Below are positions 34,655-44,002 of a stretch of 64,000 bases of DNA, in pieces (position 1 is the first letter of the stretch; the number at the start of each line of letters is the position of its first letter). The notes under the pieces were generated by a model. That model was not told the origin of the DNA, searched no databases, and saw only the letters and a program-made list of their open reading frames with translations. Both the position numbers and the translations under genes were made by a program. Origin of the DNA: Pseudonocardiales bacterium (lineage in GTDB: Bacteria; Actinomycetota; Actinomycetes; Mycobacteriales; Pseudonocardiaceae); assembly GCA_023252195.1 (NCBI GenBank), contig JAHEXI010000014.1, forward strand, positions 20,304 through 84,303. The letters run 5' to 3'.

Positions 34655-35772
34655 TTCGAGAGGTCGGTCGCATGGTGCTTCCTCACGCTTATCGCCTGTC
34701 CGTTGAAGCGGAGGGTGCGGCAGCCCGTCCCGCGTGGGAAGCCTTAGTGGCCCGTAACGAGAACATCGCGCTTTCGATGACCCCCGACTGGACTGACTGC
34801 ATATGCGGTTCGAGCCGCTTCTCGGACGCAACTTTACTGTTCCGGGGAGAAGATGGGCGACAGCTGATCCTGCCTCGTCTACGGAAAACCGGAACGCCCA
34901 CCTTGCTGGGACTGTTCGAATCACCGCCGCCGGGATGGGGTCTTGGTGCTGATGCGAGTGGTTTCCTCGGCGACGGAGGTCCAGCGTCGCCCACCCAGAC
35001 CCGGGACCTGATCCAGGAGATCCGACGCCTTCCTGGGTTGCGCACCCGCATCATGGTGGGTGGGGCCGACGCCGCGGTGTGGGCGTCAGTGGCTCCCAGC
35101 ACTATATATTCCACCGCCTTGACCGCGCAGGTGCTCGATCTTCGCGGTGGTTTTTCCACGGTCTGGTCGGAACGGTTCACGAGCAAGGTGCGATCCAATG
35201 CTCGAAAAGCAGAACGACGGAACGTCACTGTGGAGTCGGACAATACTGGACGACTCGTGCCGGTCTTCGACATGCTGTATCGGAGCTCCGTCGACAGATG
35301 GGCTCAGCAGCGGGGTCATCCGGTATCCCTGATGCGCTGGCGGGCGCAGCGCCGCGAGCCGCGAAGCAAATTCGCGATAGTGGCACGGCGGATGGGCGAG
35401 CGTTGCACCGTGTGGATAGCGTGGCAGGGCGGTGAACCCCTCGCAGGCATCATCGTCCTCACGAGAGGCTCGCGGGCTACCTACTGGCGGGGTGCAATGG
35501 ACAAGGAACGCGCGCGGGGTACTGGCGCGAACGAACTTCTCCACCGTTACGCCATCGAGGCGGTATGCGCCGATGAACGACAGAGCTACGACTTCGGGCT
35601 ATCCCAAACTGAAGAGCTGAAGAGATTCAAAAATACTTTCGGGACGCGGGAAGTTCCGGTGCACGCATACTACTTGGAGAGACTGCCCACGGCGGCTGCC
35701 GAAGCGAAGGCTTACAACGCCGCCAAGCAGACTGTGCGGGCTGTAGCGCGGCTCGCGCGCACCGGTCGGTGA
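34651..35772 (+). CDS. FemAB/GNAT-fold transferase, paralogue 2
   Basis: 373 residues from ATG 34651 (overlapping the flippase stop as ATGA); ATG 34672 with GAGAGG before it is equally likely. It matches paralogue 1 along its whole length (ALTAQVLDLRGGFSTVWSER, KVRSNARKAERRNVTVESDN, SSVDRWAQQRGHPVSLMRWR, RATYWRGAMDKERARGTGAN). The pair must come from a duplication around the flippase. The most conserved region is the C-terminal GNAT lobe, so both likely use the same donor with different acceptors. Confidence 0.75.
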   Translation: MIREVGRMVLPHAYRLSVEAEGAAARPAWEALVARNENIALSMTPDWTDCICGSSRFSDATLLFRGEDGRQLILPRLRKTGTPTLLGLFESPPPGWGLGADASGFLGDGGPASPTQTRDLIQEIRRLPGLRTRIMVGGADAAVWASVAPSTIYSTALTAQVLDLRGGFSTVWSERFTSKVRSNARKAERRNVTVESDNTGRLVPVFDMLYRSSVDRWAQQRGHPVSLMRWRAQRREPRSKFAIVARRMGERCTVWIAWQGGEPLAGIIVLTRGSRATYWRGAMDKERARGTGANELLHRYAIEAVCADERQSYDFGLSQTEELKRFKNTFGTREVPVHAYYLERLPTAAAEAKAYNAAKQTVRAVARLARTGR

Positions 35773-36197
35773 GCCGGTGCGTACTGGATGGCCGCGCGAC
35801 CTCACCGGCGGCCCCAAGCAGACCCCGGCCAGTGGCGAGCCGACGAACCCGGCCTCCCGCCGTTGAGGTGAAGCGAAGATCAGTCGTTGCCGGAGATTCT
35901 GATTACGCGACTTTCCGTTGTCAAGCAGTCACGGTGAAGACCCGTCCGGCCCAGAACTCTACGCCAATTGGGGTATACAACTACCTGGTGCGCGGCGAAT
36001 CTTCTACTGTCAGTGTTTGGGAAAGGTTTTGGTCATCCACTGTTTAGTGGTTTACAGCGGTCGTCCCCGCTGAGGGAAGGCCGTGCTAGGTGCAGCGGCA
36101 CAGACCACACTTCGGGCGGCGGCCTGTGCCGGGAAACCGGACGTTACTGCGAAATCTACAAGCCATCTCAGCGGACGAAGAAGGGGCTGAGGCGCAC
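35773..36197. other. Intergenic, no gene seen
   Basis: 425 bases. A short hairpin CCACT-GTTT-AGTGG at about 36036 followed by TTT may end the upstream operon. No coding pattern. Confidence 0.4.
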
Positions 36198-36431
36198 ATG
36201 AGCACTTTGTTTTCGCAGGTCGTGGTCTTATTCCTCTTGGGTTGGGGTGTTTGGCACCTGGGTCGTGTCTTTTGGTGGCCGCAGAAGGGCTGCCGGCGGT
36301 GTCACGGCGCGGGTAACTTTCGGAGCAGCACGTGGTGGTCCGGTCGGCCGGTGCGGAGAATGTGCCCTCGTTGCGGTGGAACGCCATGGGAGTACCGAGT
36401 GGGAGCTGCTGACCCGTCCGGGGATGACTAA
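36198..36431 (+). CDS. Small membrane protein with a Cys4 zinc ribbon
   Basis: 77 residues: one membrane helix (FSQVVVLFLLGWGVWHLGRV), then GCRRCHGAGNFRS and CPRCGGTPWEYRV, a CxxC...CxxC ribbon of the DnaJ-like CxxCxGxG type. Function unknown. In the same orientation as the transglycosylase gene 82 bases downstream. Confidence 0.65.
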   Translation: MSTLFSQVVVLFLLGWGVWHLGRVFWWPQKGCRRCHGAGNFRSSTWWSGRPVRRMCPRCGGTPWEYRVGAADPSGDD

Positions 36432-36513
36432 GCGGCCGCAAAGCCGGTGCATCCGATCGCCACCGTCGGCTTGAGCGCGACAGATCACGCCGGTCACGGT
36501 TAGCGTCGTCACT

Positions 36514-37356
36514 ATGCGCAGCCTTGGCGAGCCGCGGGCCCCGGCGGCCCGACCCGCGACGCAAGGCTCCAGTTCGCGGGCTAGGCGTCGGATGCGTGTG
36601 GCTGGTCTGGTCCTCGGCGCGTTGCTGGCGGCCGCGGCGCTGGGATTCGTGCTGCTGTGGGCGCTCACCCCGTCGGTGGACGACCTCCAGCGGCGAGTGG
36701 CGGATCGGCTGGCCGCCCACGGGGCCACCGAGCTCGGCGCGCTACCGGTGCCCGACCGGGTTGGCCAGGCCGTGGTGGCCACCGAGGACAGCCGGTTCTT
36801 CACCGACCACGGCGTTGACCCTCGGGGAGTTGTCCGGGGTCTGCTCGGCGGCCTTGAGGGCAATGAGGACGGCGGGGCGACGCTCGACCAGCAGCTCGCC
36901 AAGCTGCTCTATACCCCCGAGCGCACCGAGGTGGGCGCCAAGATCGAGCAGGTCATCCTCGGTGTGAAGATCGACAGCGGGTACTCGAAGCGGCAGATCC
37001 TGCGGGCCTACCTCGCCAGCGTCTACTTCGGCCAGGGCTACTACGGTCTCGCCGACGCCGCCCCCGGGTACTTCGGGCTCGCGCCGGGCGACCTGTCCTG
37101 GGCGCAGGCGAGCCTGCTGGCCGGGGTGGTGCAGGCCCCGACGGCCTACGATCCGCTGACTCACCTCGATCTCGCCAAACAGCGTCAGCGTGACGTCCTC
37201 GACCGGCTCGTCGAGACCGGGGTGTTCAGCCGGGCGCAGGCCGACGCCTCGTTCGCCGCCCCGCTACGCCTAGCGGTACCGCCCCGTACTGGCCTGCGTA
37301 CTGACCGTGGTGCTCCACCCGCCACTGACCGACCACTACCTGCCGCTGGGCGCTGA
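36514..37356 (+). CDS. Monofunctional peptidoglycan glycosyltransferase (GT51)
   Basis: 280 residues: a basic N-terminus, one membrane helix (GLVLGALLAAAALGFVLLWA), then the GT51 domain with the catalytic Glu in VATEDSRFFTDHGVDPRGVV, GGATLDQQLAKLLY, KIEQVILGVKIDSGYSKRQI and YLASVYFGQGYYGLADAA. The domain polymerises lipid II into glycan strands. There is no transpeptidase domain, and the tail after residue 250 is short and Pro/Arg rich. Confidence 0.9.
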   Translation: MRSLGEPRAPAARPATQGSSSRARRRMRVAGLVLGALLAAAALGFVLLWALTPSVDDLQRRVADRLAAHGATELGALPVPDRVGQAVVATEDSRFFTDHGVDPRGVVRGLLGGLEGNEDGGATLDQQLAKLLYTPERTEVGAKIEQVILGVKIDSGYSKRQILRAYLASVYFGQGYYGLADAAPGYFGLAPGDLSWAQASLLAGVVQAPTAYDPLTHLDLAKQRQRDVLDRLVETGVFSRAQADASFAAPLRLAVPPRTGLRTDRGAPPATDRPLPAAGR

Positions 37357-37469
37357 TCACAGCTTTTTGTGCATCGTTCTGGGCTGACACGTGAGGTGAT
37401 ACGCGGCGAAAGTGACCCCGAGCGAACCGGCTCTTCTCTCCGACGAGGCCGGGAACGGTAGGCCCCTAG
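37357..37469 (+). promoter_or_regulatory. Leader of the Rpf-like gene, possible structured RNA
   Basis: 113 bases. Actinobacterial rpf genes are often preceded by a c-di-AMP (ydaO-type) riboswitch. The leader contains GCGAACCGGC and, just before the start, GGCCGGGAACGGTAGGCCCC, which could pair in part, but a full match to the class is not demonstrable by eye. Confidence 0.25.
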
Positions 37470-38699
37470 ATGTCCGGCAAGCATCGTCGCTTCATCCCGC
37501 ACCGTCGACGCCGCGCCGTCACCGTCACCGGTGCAACGCTGGCCGCTGGCGGTCTCCTCGCGGGCACCGCCTCCGCCGCCCCGGACGTCAACTGGGACGC
37601 GGTTGCGGCGTGTGAGTCCGGTGGGAACTGGGCCACGAACACCGGAAACGGCTTCTACGGCGGCCTGCAGTACACGTTGAGCACCTGGCACGCCAACGGT
37701 GGCGTGGGTAACCCCGCCACGGCGAGTCGGGAGCAGCAGATCTCCGTGGCGCAGCGCGTTCTGGCGACCCAAGGGATCGGCGCGTGGCCGGTCTGCGGAC
37801 GTCACGCCAACGATAGTGCCCCTTCTTCCCCGGCCAGACACGCTGCTCCAGCGGAACCGAAGCACGCCGCGCCATCCGTCCCGGCCGCGCCGCCCGCCGC
37901 CCCTGCGCCCACGCCCGCGTTGCCAGCGCAGACCGGCCCCACCATCGATTACGTAGTTGCCGCCGGCGACACCTTGGCGCAGATCGCCACTGCGCAATCC
38001 GTACCCGGTGGGTGGCAGCAGATCTACGACGCCAACCGGGACACGATCGGCGACCCGAACGTCATCGTCGTCGGCCAGCACCTGATGGTTCCCGATGGTG
38101 CGGCGTCAGGAGTACCCGCGGCGACCCCACCGGCTCTCGCCTCGGTGATGAAGCTCGCTGACACGGCGGCTCGGGCCATCACCCCGGCACCGGCACCGGC
38201 CCCTGCCGCCACACTCCCGGCTGCCGAAGCACCCGCGGCGGCCAAGGCCCCTGTCACGGCACCCGCCCAGGCGCCCGTCAAGGCACCCGCGGCGACCAAG
38301 GCACCCGCCGAGGCACCCGCGGCTGCCAAAGCACCCGCATCGTTCACGATGAAGGTCGCGGCCCGCGCGGTCACCGCCGCGCTAGCTCAGCAGGGCACGC
38401 CCTACGTGTACGGAGGCGCCGCCCCGGGTGGCTTCGACTGCAGCGGGCTAGTGCAGTGGATCTACAAGCAGGTCGGGATTACCCTGCCGCGCACCGCCGC
38501 GGCGCAGTCCGCCGCCGGGCATCCAGTCAGCCTCAACGAGCTGCAACCCGGCGACCTGCTCTTCTTCTACAAACCAGTGGATCATGTCGTCATCTACGTC
38601 GGAAACGGCAAGATCGCCGAAGCGTCCCAACCCGGCCAACCGATCCATGTACGGGCCATGTATCTCAACGGCTTCGTCGGAGCACGCCGGATCGTCTGA
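37470..38699 (+). CDS. Secreted Rpf-LysM-NlpC/P60 cell-wall hydrolase
   Basis: 409 residues. Signal peptide with Arg-rich start and Ala cut site ([20 protein letters not shown], then TASAAPDV). Domains in order: Rpf transglycosylase-like (about 38-112; [20 protein letters not shown] with catalytic Glu), LysM (about 155-205; [20 protein letters not shown]), an Ala/Pro/Lys-rich linker with near repeats of KAPA (205-290), and NlpC/P60 (295-409; nucleophile Cys in [13 protein letters not shown], His in [10 protein letters not shown]). It should cut both glycan strands and peptide stems, as in resuscitation and daughter-cell separation. The three-domain fusion is notable. Confidence 0.9.
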   Translation: MSGKHRRFIPHRRRRAVTVTGATLAAGGLLAGTASAAPDVNWDAVAACESGGNWATNTGNGFYGGLQYTLSTWHANGGVGNPATASREQQISVAQRVLATQGIGAWPVCGRHANDSAPSSPARHAAPAEPKHAAPSVPAAPPAAPAPTPALPAQTGPTIDYVVAAGDTLAQIATAQSVPGGWQQIYDANRDTIGDPNVIVVGQHLMVPDGAASGVPAATPPALASVMKLADTAARAITPAPAPAPAATLPAAEAPAAAKAPVTAPAQAPVKAPAATKAPAEAPAAAKAPASFTMKVAARAVTAALAQQGTPYVYGGAAPGGFDCSGLVQWIYKQVGITLPRTAAAQSAAGHPVSLNELQPGDLLFFYKPVDHVVIYVGNGKIAEASQPGQPIHVRAMYLNGFVGARRIV

Positions 38700-38743
38700 C
38701 CAGCACACGGTCGCTCGTTACCGCCAGTCGCCATGCTGCGGTC

Positions 38744-38762
38744 GTCTAAGGTCGCTCTCAGG
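38744..38762 (+). promoter_or_regulatory. Putative MprA box upstream of mprA
   Basis: Direct half-sites GTCTAAGG and CTCTCAGG, 11 bp apart, ending 22 bases before the mprA ATG. CGCTCTCAGG recurs at 40882-40891, also ending 22 bases before the pepD ATG. The M. tuberculosis MprA box is described as two loosely conserved 8-bp direct repeats, which this fits. Confidence 0.5.
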
Positions 38763-38783
38763 CGGGGGGTCCACACTAGGCGG

Positions 38784-39479
38784 ATGCGCATCCTCGTAGT
38801 CGATGACGACCGGGCGGTCCGGGAGTCGCTGCGCCGGTCGTTGCAGTTCAACGGCTACACCGTGCAGCTTGCCGGGGACGGTTTGCAAGCCATTGAAGTG
38901 GTGGCGACGCAGCGACCGGACGCGATGGTGCTCGACGTCATGATGCCCCGGGTAGACGGCCTGGAAGTGTGCCGGCGGCTCCGCGGTACCGGCGATGATC
39001 TCCCGATACTGGTACTCACCGCCCGGGATGCGGTCTCCGACCGGGTCGCCGGGTTGGACGCCGGCGCGGACGATTACCTGCCCAAGCCATTCGCGCTGGA
39101 GGAGCTGCTCGCTCGGTTGCGGGCCCTGCTTCGGCGCTCCCCGGACAGCGTCGGGACGGTCGGCATCACCGCGACCACGCTGGAGTTCGCCGACCTCGTC
39201 TTAGACCAGGGCACCCGCGAGGTGGCCCGGGGCACCCGCCGGATCAGCCTGACCCGCACCGAGTTCAGCCTGCTGGAGCTGTTTATGCGACACCCCCGGC
39301 AGGTGCTCACCCGCGGCCGGATCCTGGAGGACGTCTGGGGCTATGACTTCCCCACCTCGGGCAACGCACTGGAGGTCTACGTCGGCTACCTGCGGCGCAA
39401 GACCGAAGCGGGCGGTGAGCCGAGACTGATCCACACCATGCGGGGCGTGGGCTACGCATTGCGGGTGACGCCTCCGTGA
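38784..39479 (+). CDS. mprA: Response regulator MprA
   Basis: 231 residues, starting [20 protein letters not shown] at 38784. Receiver domain with Asp in [20 protein letters not shown], Lys in [14 protein letters not shown], then an OmpR/PhoB winged helix ([35 protein letters not shown]). In mycobacteria MprA answers to envelope stress and controls pepD, sigB and sigE. It is followed by mprB with a four-base overlap and by pepD and moaB2, the exact order of Rv0981-Rv0984. Confidence 0.92.
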   Translation: MRILVVDDDRAVRESLRRSLQFNGYTVQLAGDGLQAIEVVATQRPDAMVLDVMMPRVDGLEVCRRLRGTGDDLPILVLTARDAVSDRVAGLDAGADDYLPKPFALEELLARLRALLRRSPDSVGTVGITATTLEFADLVLDQGTREVARGTRRISLTRTEFSLLELFMRHPRQVLTRGRILEDVWGYDFPTSGNALEVYVGYLRRKTEAGGEPRLIHTMRGVGYALRVTPP

Positions 39480-40867
39480 CACCGCCGGCCGACCCGACCT
39501 TCGGGAATCGGCGGATGTCGCTGCGCACCAGAGTCACCGGGTTGGCCGCAGTGTGCGTCGGAACCGCCGTAGCACTGGTGTCGCTCGCCGGCTACTTCAC
39601 GGTGCGCACCAGCCTCTACGATCAGCTCGACACCACGCTGCTGCAGCGCGCCGATTCGCTGCGCAGCACACTTGCCAACGCCGAGCAACTAGGCGGCATA
39701 CCCGCTAGCTTCTTCAGCGCGGCCGACATCCGGGTCGGCCTGCTCGACGGCCGCACCGGCCAAAGCGTGGTCGGCGGGGACTTGGAGCTGGGCCCGCAGG
39801 AGCTCGCCGTGGCGCGCGGAGAGCAATCCGAATCGTTGCGCACCGATAAGGCGCGGGACCTGCGCGTCGCCGCCGTGACCGCGGGGCCGGATGCCGCGCT
39901 GGTGGTGGCCAGCGGCTTGGATACCACCCGGATCACCCTGTCCCGACTCGGTCTGGTCTTCATCCTGGTGGGAGGAGCTGGCGTGCTGCTGGCCGCGGCT
40001 GCGGGAACCGCGGTCGCCCAGGGCGGTTTGCGCCCGGTGCAACGACTCACCGAGGCGACCGAGCGGATCGCCCGCACCGGTGATCTGCAACCGATCGCCA
40101 TCTCTGGCGACGACGAACTCGCCCGGCTCACGGGCAGCTTCAACAGCATGCTCGCCGCGCTGGCCGAATCGCAGGAACGCCAGCGCCGGCTGGTCGCTGA
40201 TGCCGGCCATGAGTTGCGCACCCCGCTGACCTCGTTGCGCACCAACCTGGAGCTGCTGGCCGCCTCCGATCGCCCGGACGCTCCTTCACTGTCCGAACAG
40301 GACCGCAAGGAGATCTCCGGCGACGTGCGGGCCCAGGTGGAGGAGCTGTCCACACTGGTCGGAGACATCGTCGAGCTGGCCCGCGAGGACGCCCCTCAGG
40401 TGGTGCACGAACCGGTCGAGCTGGCCGACGTCGTCGAGCGGGCGTTGGCCCGGGCGGCCCGCCGGGCGCCGGGAGTCCACTTCGAGGTCGACCTTGTTCC
40501 ATGGAGCCTGCTCGGTGACGCCAACGCTCTGGAACGCGCTGTGCTCAACCTGCTCGACAATGCCGTGAAGTGGAGCCCCCCGGGCGCGACCGTCACCGCC
40601 CGGTTGGCGCCGACCGGACGGGGTACTGCCGCGGTCGACATTGCCGACGCCGGACCTGGCGTCGCCGACGCCGACCTGCCCTATATCTTCGAGCGGTTCT
40701 ATCGCTCATCGGACGCGCGTACCTTGCCCGGGTCGGGACTCGGACTGGCCATCGTGGCGCAGGTCGCCGCCCGTCACGAAGGTACGGTGCGGGCCAGGAA
40801 AAGCCTCGCGGGCGGGATGCTGATGACCCTCGAGCTACCCGGTCGACCATCCACCCATCACCCTTAA
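39476..40867 (+). CDS. mprB: Sensor histidine kinase MprB
   Basis: 463 residues: membrane helix (residues 18-40), an extracellular sensor domain of about 115 residues, second helix ([20 protein letters not shown]), HAMP ([20 protein letters not shown]), phosphoacceptor His in [20 protein letters not shown], then N, G1 and G2 boxes ([36 protein letters not shown]). In M. tuberculosis the sensor domain binds DnaK and unfolded secreted proteins. The start overlaps the mprA stop by four bases. Confidence 0.92.
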   Translation: MTPPADPTFGNRRMSLRTRVTGLAAVCVGTAVALVSLAGYFTVRTSLYDQLDTTLLQRADSLRSTLANAEQLGGIPASFFSAADIRVGLLDGRTGQSVVGGDLELGPQELAVARGEQSESLRTDKARDLRVAAVTAGPDAALVVASGLDTTRITLSRLGLVFILVGGAGVLLAAAAGTAVAQGGLRPVQRLTEATERIARTGDLQPIAISGDDELARLTGSFNSMLAALAESQERQRRLVADAGHELRTPLTSLRTNLELLAASDRPDAPSLSEQDRKEISGDVRAQVEELSTLVGDIVELAREDAPQVVHEPVELADVVERALARAARRAPGVHFEVDLVPWSLLGDANALERAVLNLLDNAVKWSPPGATVTARLAPTGRGTAAVDIADAGPGVADADLPYIFERFYRSSDARTLPGSGLGLAIVAQVAARHEGTVRARKSLAGGMLMTLELPGRPSTHHP

Positions 40868-40891
40868 GGTGCCTCATATGCCGCTCTCAGG
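40862..40891 (+). promoter_or_regulatory. Putative MprA box upstream of pepD
   Basis: Half-sites CCTTAAGG (40862) and CTCTCAGG (40884), 22 bp apart, with CCTCATAT between them. The shared CGCTCTCAGG ends 22 bases before the pepD ATG, exactly as in front of mprA. Confidence 0.45.
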
Positions 40892-40912
40892 AATCCAGGA
40901 CACCCTAGAGAT

Positions 40913-42169
40913 ATGACCGACGAGACGCCGCGCCCAGCACAACCCGGTGATCCGGGCGGATACCCCTCGCCCTGGGCACCCACCGGTCAACCGGGGTCGT
41001 CGTGGCAGCCGGGGCAACAGCATTCCCCTCCCACCGCCCCGATCGGGATGCCGCCTGCAGGTGACTCACGACCGCGTCGCGGTGGGCCCGTTGTCGGAGC
41101 CGTCGTGCTGTCGCTGATCGTGGGCCTGGTCGCCGGAGGTGTCGGTGGCGCCGTCGGCTATGAGCTGGCCAGTAGCGGGTCGCAGGCCACCAGCGCGCTG
41201 GACTTGCCCGCGCCGGGTGCCGTGCCGATCGCTAACCTCCCGGGTGGGTCGGTCGAGCAGGTGGCGCAGAAGGTGACGCCCAGCGTGGTCCAGCTCCGGG
41301 TCCACGGATCCCAGATAGCTGCCGAGGGCAGTGGAATCGTGCTCAGCGCCGACGGACTGATCCTCACCAACAACCACGTGGTGGAACCAGCCGCGACTGG
41401 CGGCCAGCTTGCCGCCGTGTTGCAGGACGGCCGCTCTGTGCCGGTCCAGATCGTCGGTAGGGCGCCGACCTTCGACCTCGCGGTGGTGCGGGCCCAGGGC
41501 GTCAACGGCCTGACCCCGGCTGCGCTGGGGACCTCCGGCACTGTGCGTGTCGGCCAGGAAGTAGTGGCGGTCGGCTCGCCACTGGGCCTGTCTGGCACCG
41601 TGACCAGCGGCATCATCAGCGCACTGGACCGCCCGGTACGGGCTGGCGGTGAGGGCAGCGGGCAGGACACCGTGCTGGACGCGATCCAGACCGACGCCGC
41701 CATCAACCCAGGTAACTCTGGTGGCCCGCTGACCGACATGCAGGGCCGGGTGATCGCCATCAACACCGCCATCGCCTCGCTCAGCTCCGGTGGCGGGCAG
41801 GTGGGCTCAATCGGGTTGGGCTTCGCGATCCCCATCGATCAGGCCAGGCGGATCGCTAATGAGCTCGTCCACACCGGTCAGGCCACTTCGGCGATCCTCG
41901 GGGTGACCGTCCCGGCCGGCCAGCCGGAGGACGGCGCAGCCACGGTCCAGCAGGTCACGCCTGGTGGCGCCGCCGCCGCTGCCGGTATCCAGTCCGGCGA
42001 CAAGATCACCAAGGTGGGCGACCGGGTGATCGACAGTGGCGATTCGCTCGTTGCGGCCATCCGCTCACACTCACCGGGTTCCCAGATCACCCTCACGATC
42101 AAGGGAGTGGGCGGCGCCACTCGGCAGGTCCAGGCCACCCTGGGCAGCCAGCAGGTCGGCACCCGCTGA
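40913..42169 (+). CDS. pepD: HtrA-like serine protease PepD
   Basis: 418 residues: a Pro/Gly-rich cytoplasmic N-terminus, one membrane helix (GPVVGAVVLSLIVGLVAGGV), a trypsin-like domain with His in LTNNHVVEP, Asp in PTFDLAVVR and Ser in AINPGNSGGPLTDMQGRVIA, and a C-terminal PDZ (about 325-410; GGAAAAAGIQSGDKITKVGD). It degrades or refolds damaged proteins outside the membrane and feeds back on MprAB. The complete catalytic triad indicates an active protease. Confidence 0.92.
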   Translation: MTDETPRPAQPGDPGGYPSPWAPTGQPGSSWQPGQQHSPPTAPIGMPPAGDSRPRRGGPVVGAVVLSLIVGLVAGGVGGAVGYELASSGSQATSALDLPAPGAVPIANLPGGSVEQVAQKVTPSVVQLRVHGSQIAAEGSGIVLSADGLILTNNHVVEPAATGGQLAAVLQDGRSVPVQIVGRAPTFDLAVVRAQGVNGLTPAALGTSGTVRVGQEVVAVGSPLGLSGTVTSGIISALDRPVRAGGEGSGQDTVLDAIQTDAAINPGNSGGPLTDMQGRVIAINTAIASLSSGGGQVGSIGLGFAIPIDQARRIANELVHTGQATSAILGVTVPAGQPEDGAATVQQVTPGGAAAAAGIQSGDKITKVGDRVIDSGDSLVAAIRSHSPGSQITLTIKGVGGATRQVQATLGSQQVGTR

Positions 42170-42249
42170 AGAGGCTGCCGACGACTGCGCGGGCCCGGAG
42201 ATCGAGACCTGTTTCTCGGCTCGGAGAGCCTCCGGCTACGGTGCTCGGC

Positions 42250-42750
42250 ATGGAACACAGCGTGCGCAGCCTGGGTCGGGCTCTCGTCGTGGTCGTCGAC
42301 GACCGGGTGGTGCATGGTGAGCGCGGGGACGCAACTGGTCCGCTGGTCACCGAGCTCCTCGAGGAGGCCGGCTTCGTCGTCGACGGCTCGGTGGTGGTGG
42401 CGGGCGAGTCGGTGGACATCCGAAATGCGCTGAACACGGCGGTCATCGGTGGCGTGGACCTGGTGGTTACCGTCGGTGGTACCGGTGTGTCACCGAGAGA
42501 CGTCACCCCGGACGCCACGGCCGGCGTACTGGACCGCCCGATACCGGGTATTGCAGAGGCCATCCGCGCCTCTGGGCTCGCAGCCGGCGCCGTGGACGCG
42601 GGTCTGTCCCGTGGGCTGGCCGGGGTGTCGGGAAGCACCCTGGTCGTGAACCTGGCGGCGTCTCGGGCGGCGGTCCGGGATGGGATGGCGACTCTCACCC
42701 CGCTGGTCGGCCGGGTGATCGAAGAGCTGTCCTGGCCAAACCAGGACTGA
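42250..42750 (+). CDS. moaB2: MoaB/MogA-family molybdopterin-binding protein (MoaB2-like)
   Basis: 166 residues from ATG 42250. MoaB/MogA fold: ALVVVVDDRVVHGERGDATG, VTVGGTGVSPRDVTPDATAG (molybdopterin-binding GGTG), and GSTLVVNLAASRAAVRDGMA. The usual LPG-x-P-x-A motif is altered to VSGSTLVVNLAAS. The position after pepD matches Rv0984, where the link of this gene to stress is unclear. Confidence 0.85.
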   Translation: MEHSVRSLGRALVVVVDDRVVHGERGDATGPLVTELLEEAGFVVDGSVVVAGESVDIRNALNTAVIGGVDLVVTVGGTGVSPRDVTPDATAGVLDRPIPGIAEAIRASGLAAGAVDAGLSRGLAGVSGSTLVVNLAASRAAVRDGMATLTPLVGRVIEELSWPNQD

Positions 42751-42752
42751 GC

Positions 42753-42818
42753 GCCCCGCAGGAGAGCTGGCCACCACCACGACGGGCCCGAACGGTCGGC
42801 GTTGCGGGCCCGCGGGGC
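42753..42818. terminator. Nested GC-rich hairpin between convergent genes
   Basis: Outer arms GCCCCGC (42753) and GCGGGGC (ending 42818), inner arms GGGCCCG (42784) and CGGGCCC (42805-42811). It separates the plus-strand moaB2 from the minus-strand gene at 42827 and could end transcription from both sides. Confidence 0.55.
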
Positions 42819-42826
42819 GGGGCGGT

Positions 42827-43267
42827 TCAGTGGCTCCCGCCTGCCTTGCCGTTACGGCTCAGGACATTGCTCACACTCTCCAACTGGTCGTGGTAACGGC
42901 CGCCGGTGGCCTTGTCTGCCGTAAAGACCGCGGCCCCGACGAGCTCGACGGCCATGCCGGTGACCTTCTCGACGAGTGGACCGGCCTTCTCCTTCGCCTG
43001 ATCAAAGATCGGGCCGGCGGTGACGGCTACCCTCTCGGCGTACGGGCCAGCCTTGTTGATCGCTTGCTCGACCATCGGGCCGGCCAGATCCTTGGCTACG
43101 TGGATGAACGGGTCAGCCTGTTCCTTGGCCTGCTCGACGTAGGGGGCGGCCTTTTCCATGGCCTTCTCGACGAGCGGGGTGGCTTTCTCGATGACCTGCG
43201 CAACGACAGGGCTGGCCAAGGTGATGACGGGACCGGCCGCGTCCTTGATTTTGTCCACTAGACTCAT
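42827..43267 (-). CDS. LEA/antitoxin-like helical repeat protein
   Basis: 146 residues from ATG 43267 (MSLVDKIKDAAGPVITLASP). At least seven 11- to 14-residue amphipathic repeats of the form E-K-A-x-P-x-V-E (KATPLVEKAMEKAAPYVEQA, KEQADPFIHVAKDLAGPMVE), then a C-terminal TADKATGGRYHDQLESVSNV that matches the MT0933/Rv0909 antitoxin-like family. It probably forms a long helix; a protective or membrane-coating role is plausible. No toxin gene is adjacent. Confidence 0.65.
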   Translation of the reverse strand: MSLVDKIKDAAGPVITLASPVVAQVIEKATPLVEKAMEKAAPYVEQAKEQADPFIHVAKDLAGPMVEQAINKAGPYAERVAVTAGPIFDQAKEKAGPLVEKVTGMAVELVGAAVFTADKATGGRYHDQLESVSNVLSRNGKAGGSH

Positions 43268-43571
43268 GGTGGGAGCCTTCCGTTTGCGAGATGGGGACTG
43301 TGTTACGCAGTCATGAGCTACATCCTGGCACTGGGATCCGGTAGCGGGAAGTGATCGGCACTGGCTGGCCCGGGCCATCACGCGGTAGGGGGAGGGTGTC
43401 ATCACACGCGCGAGTGCGGCGGACCGCAATACAAGGCTGGATCTCGTGTTCGGGGACGTGCTGCCCGAGAGTACCGCAGACGACCAGCCCAGGTTGGCGG
43501 ACTCGGAGTCTGACGAGCGCGACCAGTGGCTGCAGGACAATCGCCCCCCGCACCATGAAGCCAGCTGGTGA

Positions 43572-43955
43572 TCAGCTCCGCCGCTGGGCTTGCAGCAGGT
43601 CGCGAATCTCCACCAGCAGTTCTGCCTCGCTCGGCAGAGCGGGTTCCTCCACAAGAGGTTTGGAGTACCGGTTCAGCAGCCTGCCCATCGGGACGACGAC
43701 AAGGAAGTAGACTATCGCGGCAGTGATCAAGAAGGTGATGACCGCACCGATGAACACCCCGTAGCTGAATACCTGGCCGCTGACGGTGAACTTACCGCCC
43801 ACCTCGCCGCCTCCGGTGAACACCGCGATCAGCGGGGTGATGAAGGAATCGGTGAATTGCTTGACCAGCGCAACGAACGCGGTGCCGATCACCACCGCGA
43901 CCGCGAGGTCGATGATATTGCCGCGGAGAATGAAGTCGCGGAACCCCTTGAGCAT
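43572..43955 (-). CDS. mscL: Large-conductance mechanosensitive channel MscL
   Basis: 127 residues from ATG 43955: MLKGFRDFILRGNIIDLAVA, the first pore helix (VVIGTAFVALVKQFTDSFIT), a loop with GGEVGGKFTVSGQVFSYGVF, second helix (IGAVITFLITAAIVYFLVVV), and a cytoplasmic helix. It releases solutes on membrane tension. Same place as Rv0985c in M. tuberculosis. Confidence 0.93.
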   Translation of the reverse strand: MLKGFRDFILRGNIIDLAVAVVIGTAFVALVKQFTDSFITPLIAVFTGGGEVGGKFTVSGQVFSYGVFIGAVITFLITAAIVYFLVVVPMGRLLNRYSKPLVEEPALPSEAELLVEIRDLLQAQRRS

Positions 43956-44002
43956 GTGACCCCCCATGGTCAACTCAAGCTATGCGTCGCGTAACCGCTT
44001 CG

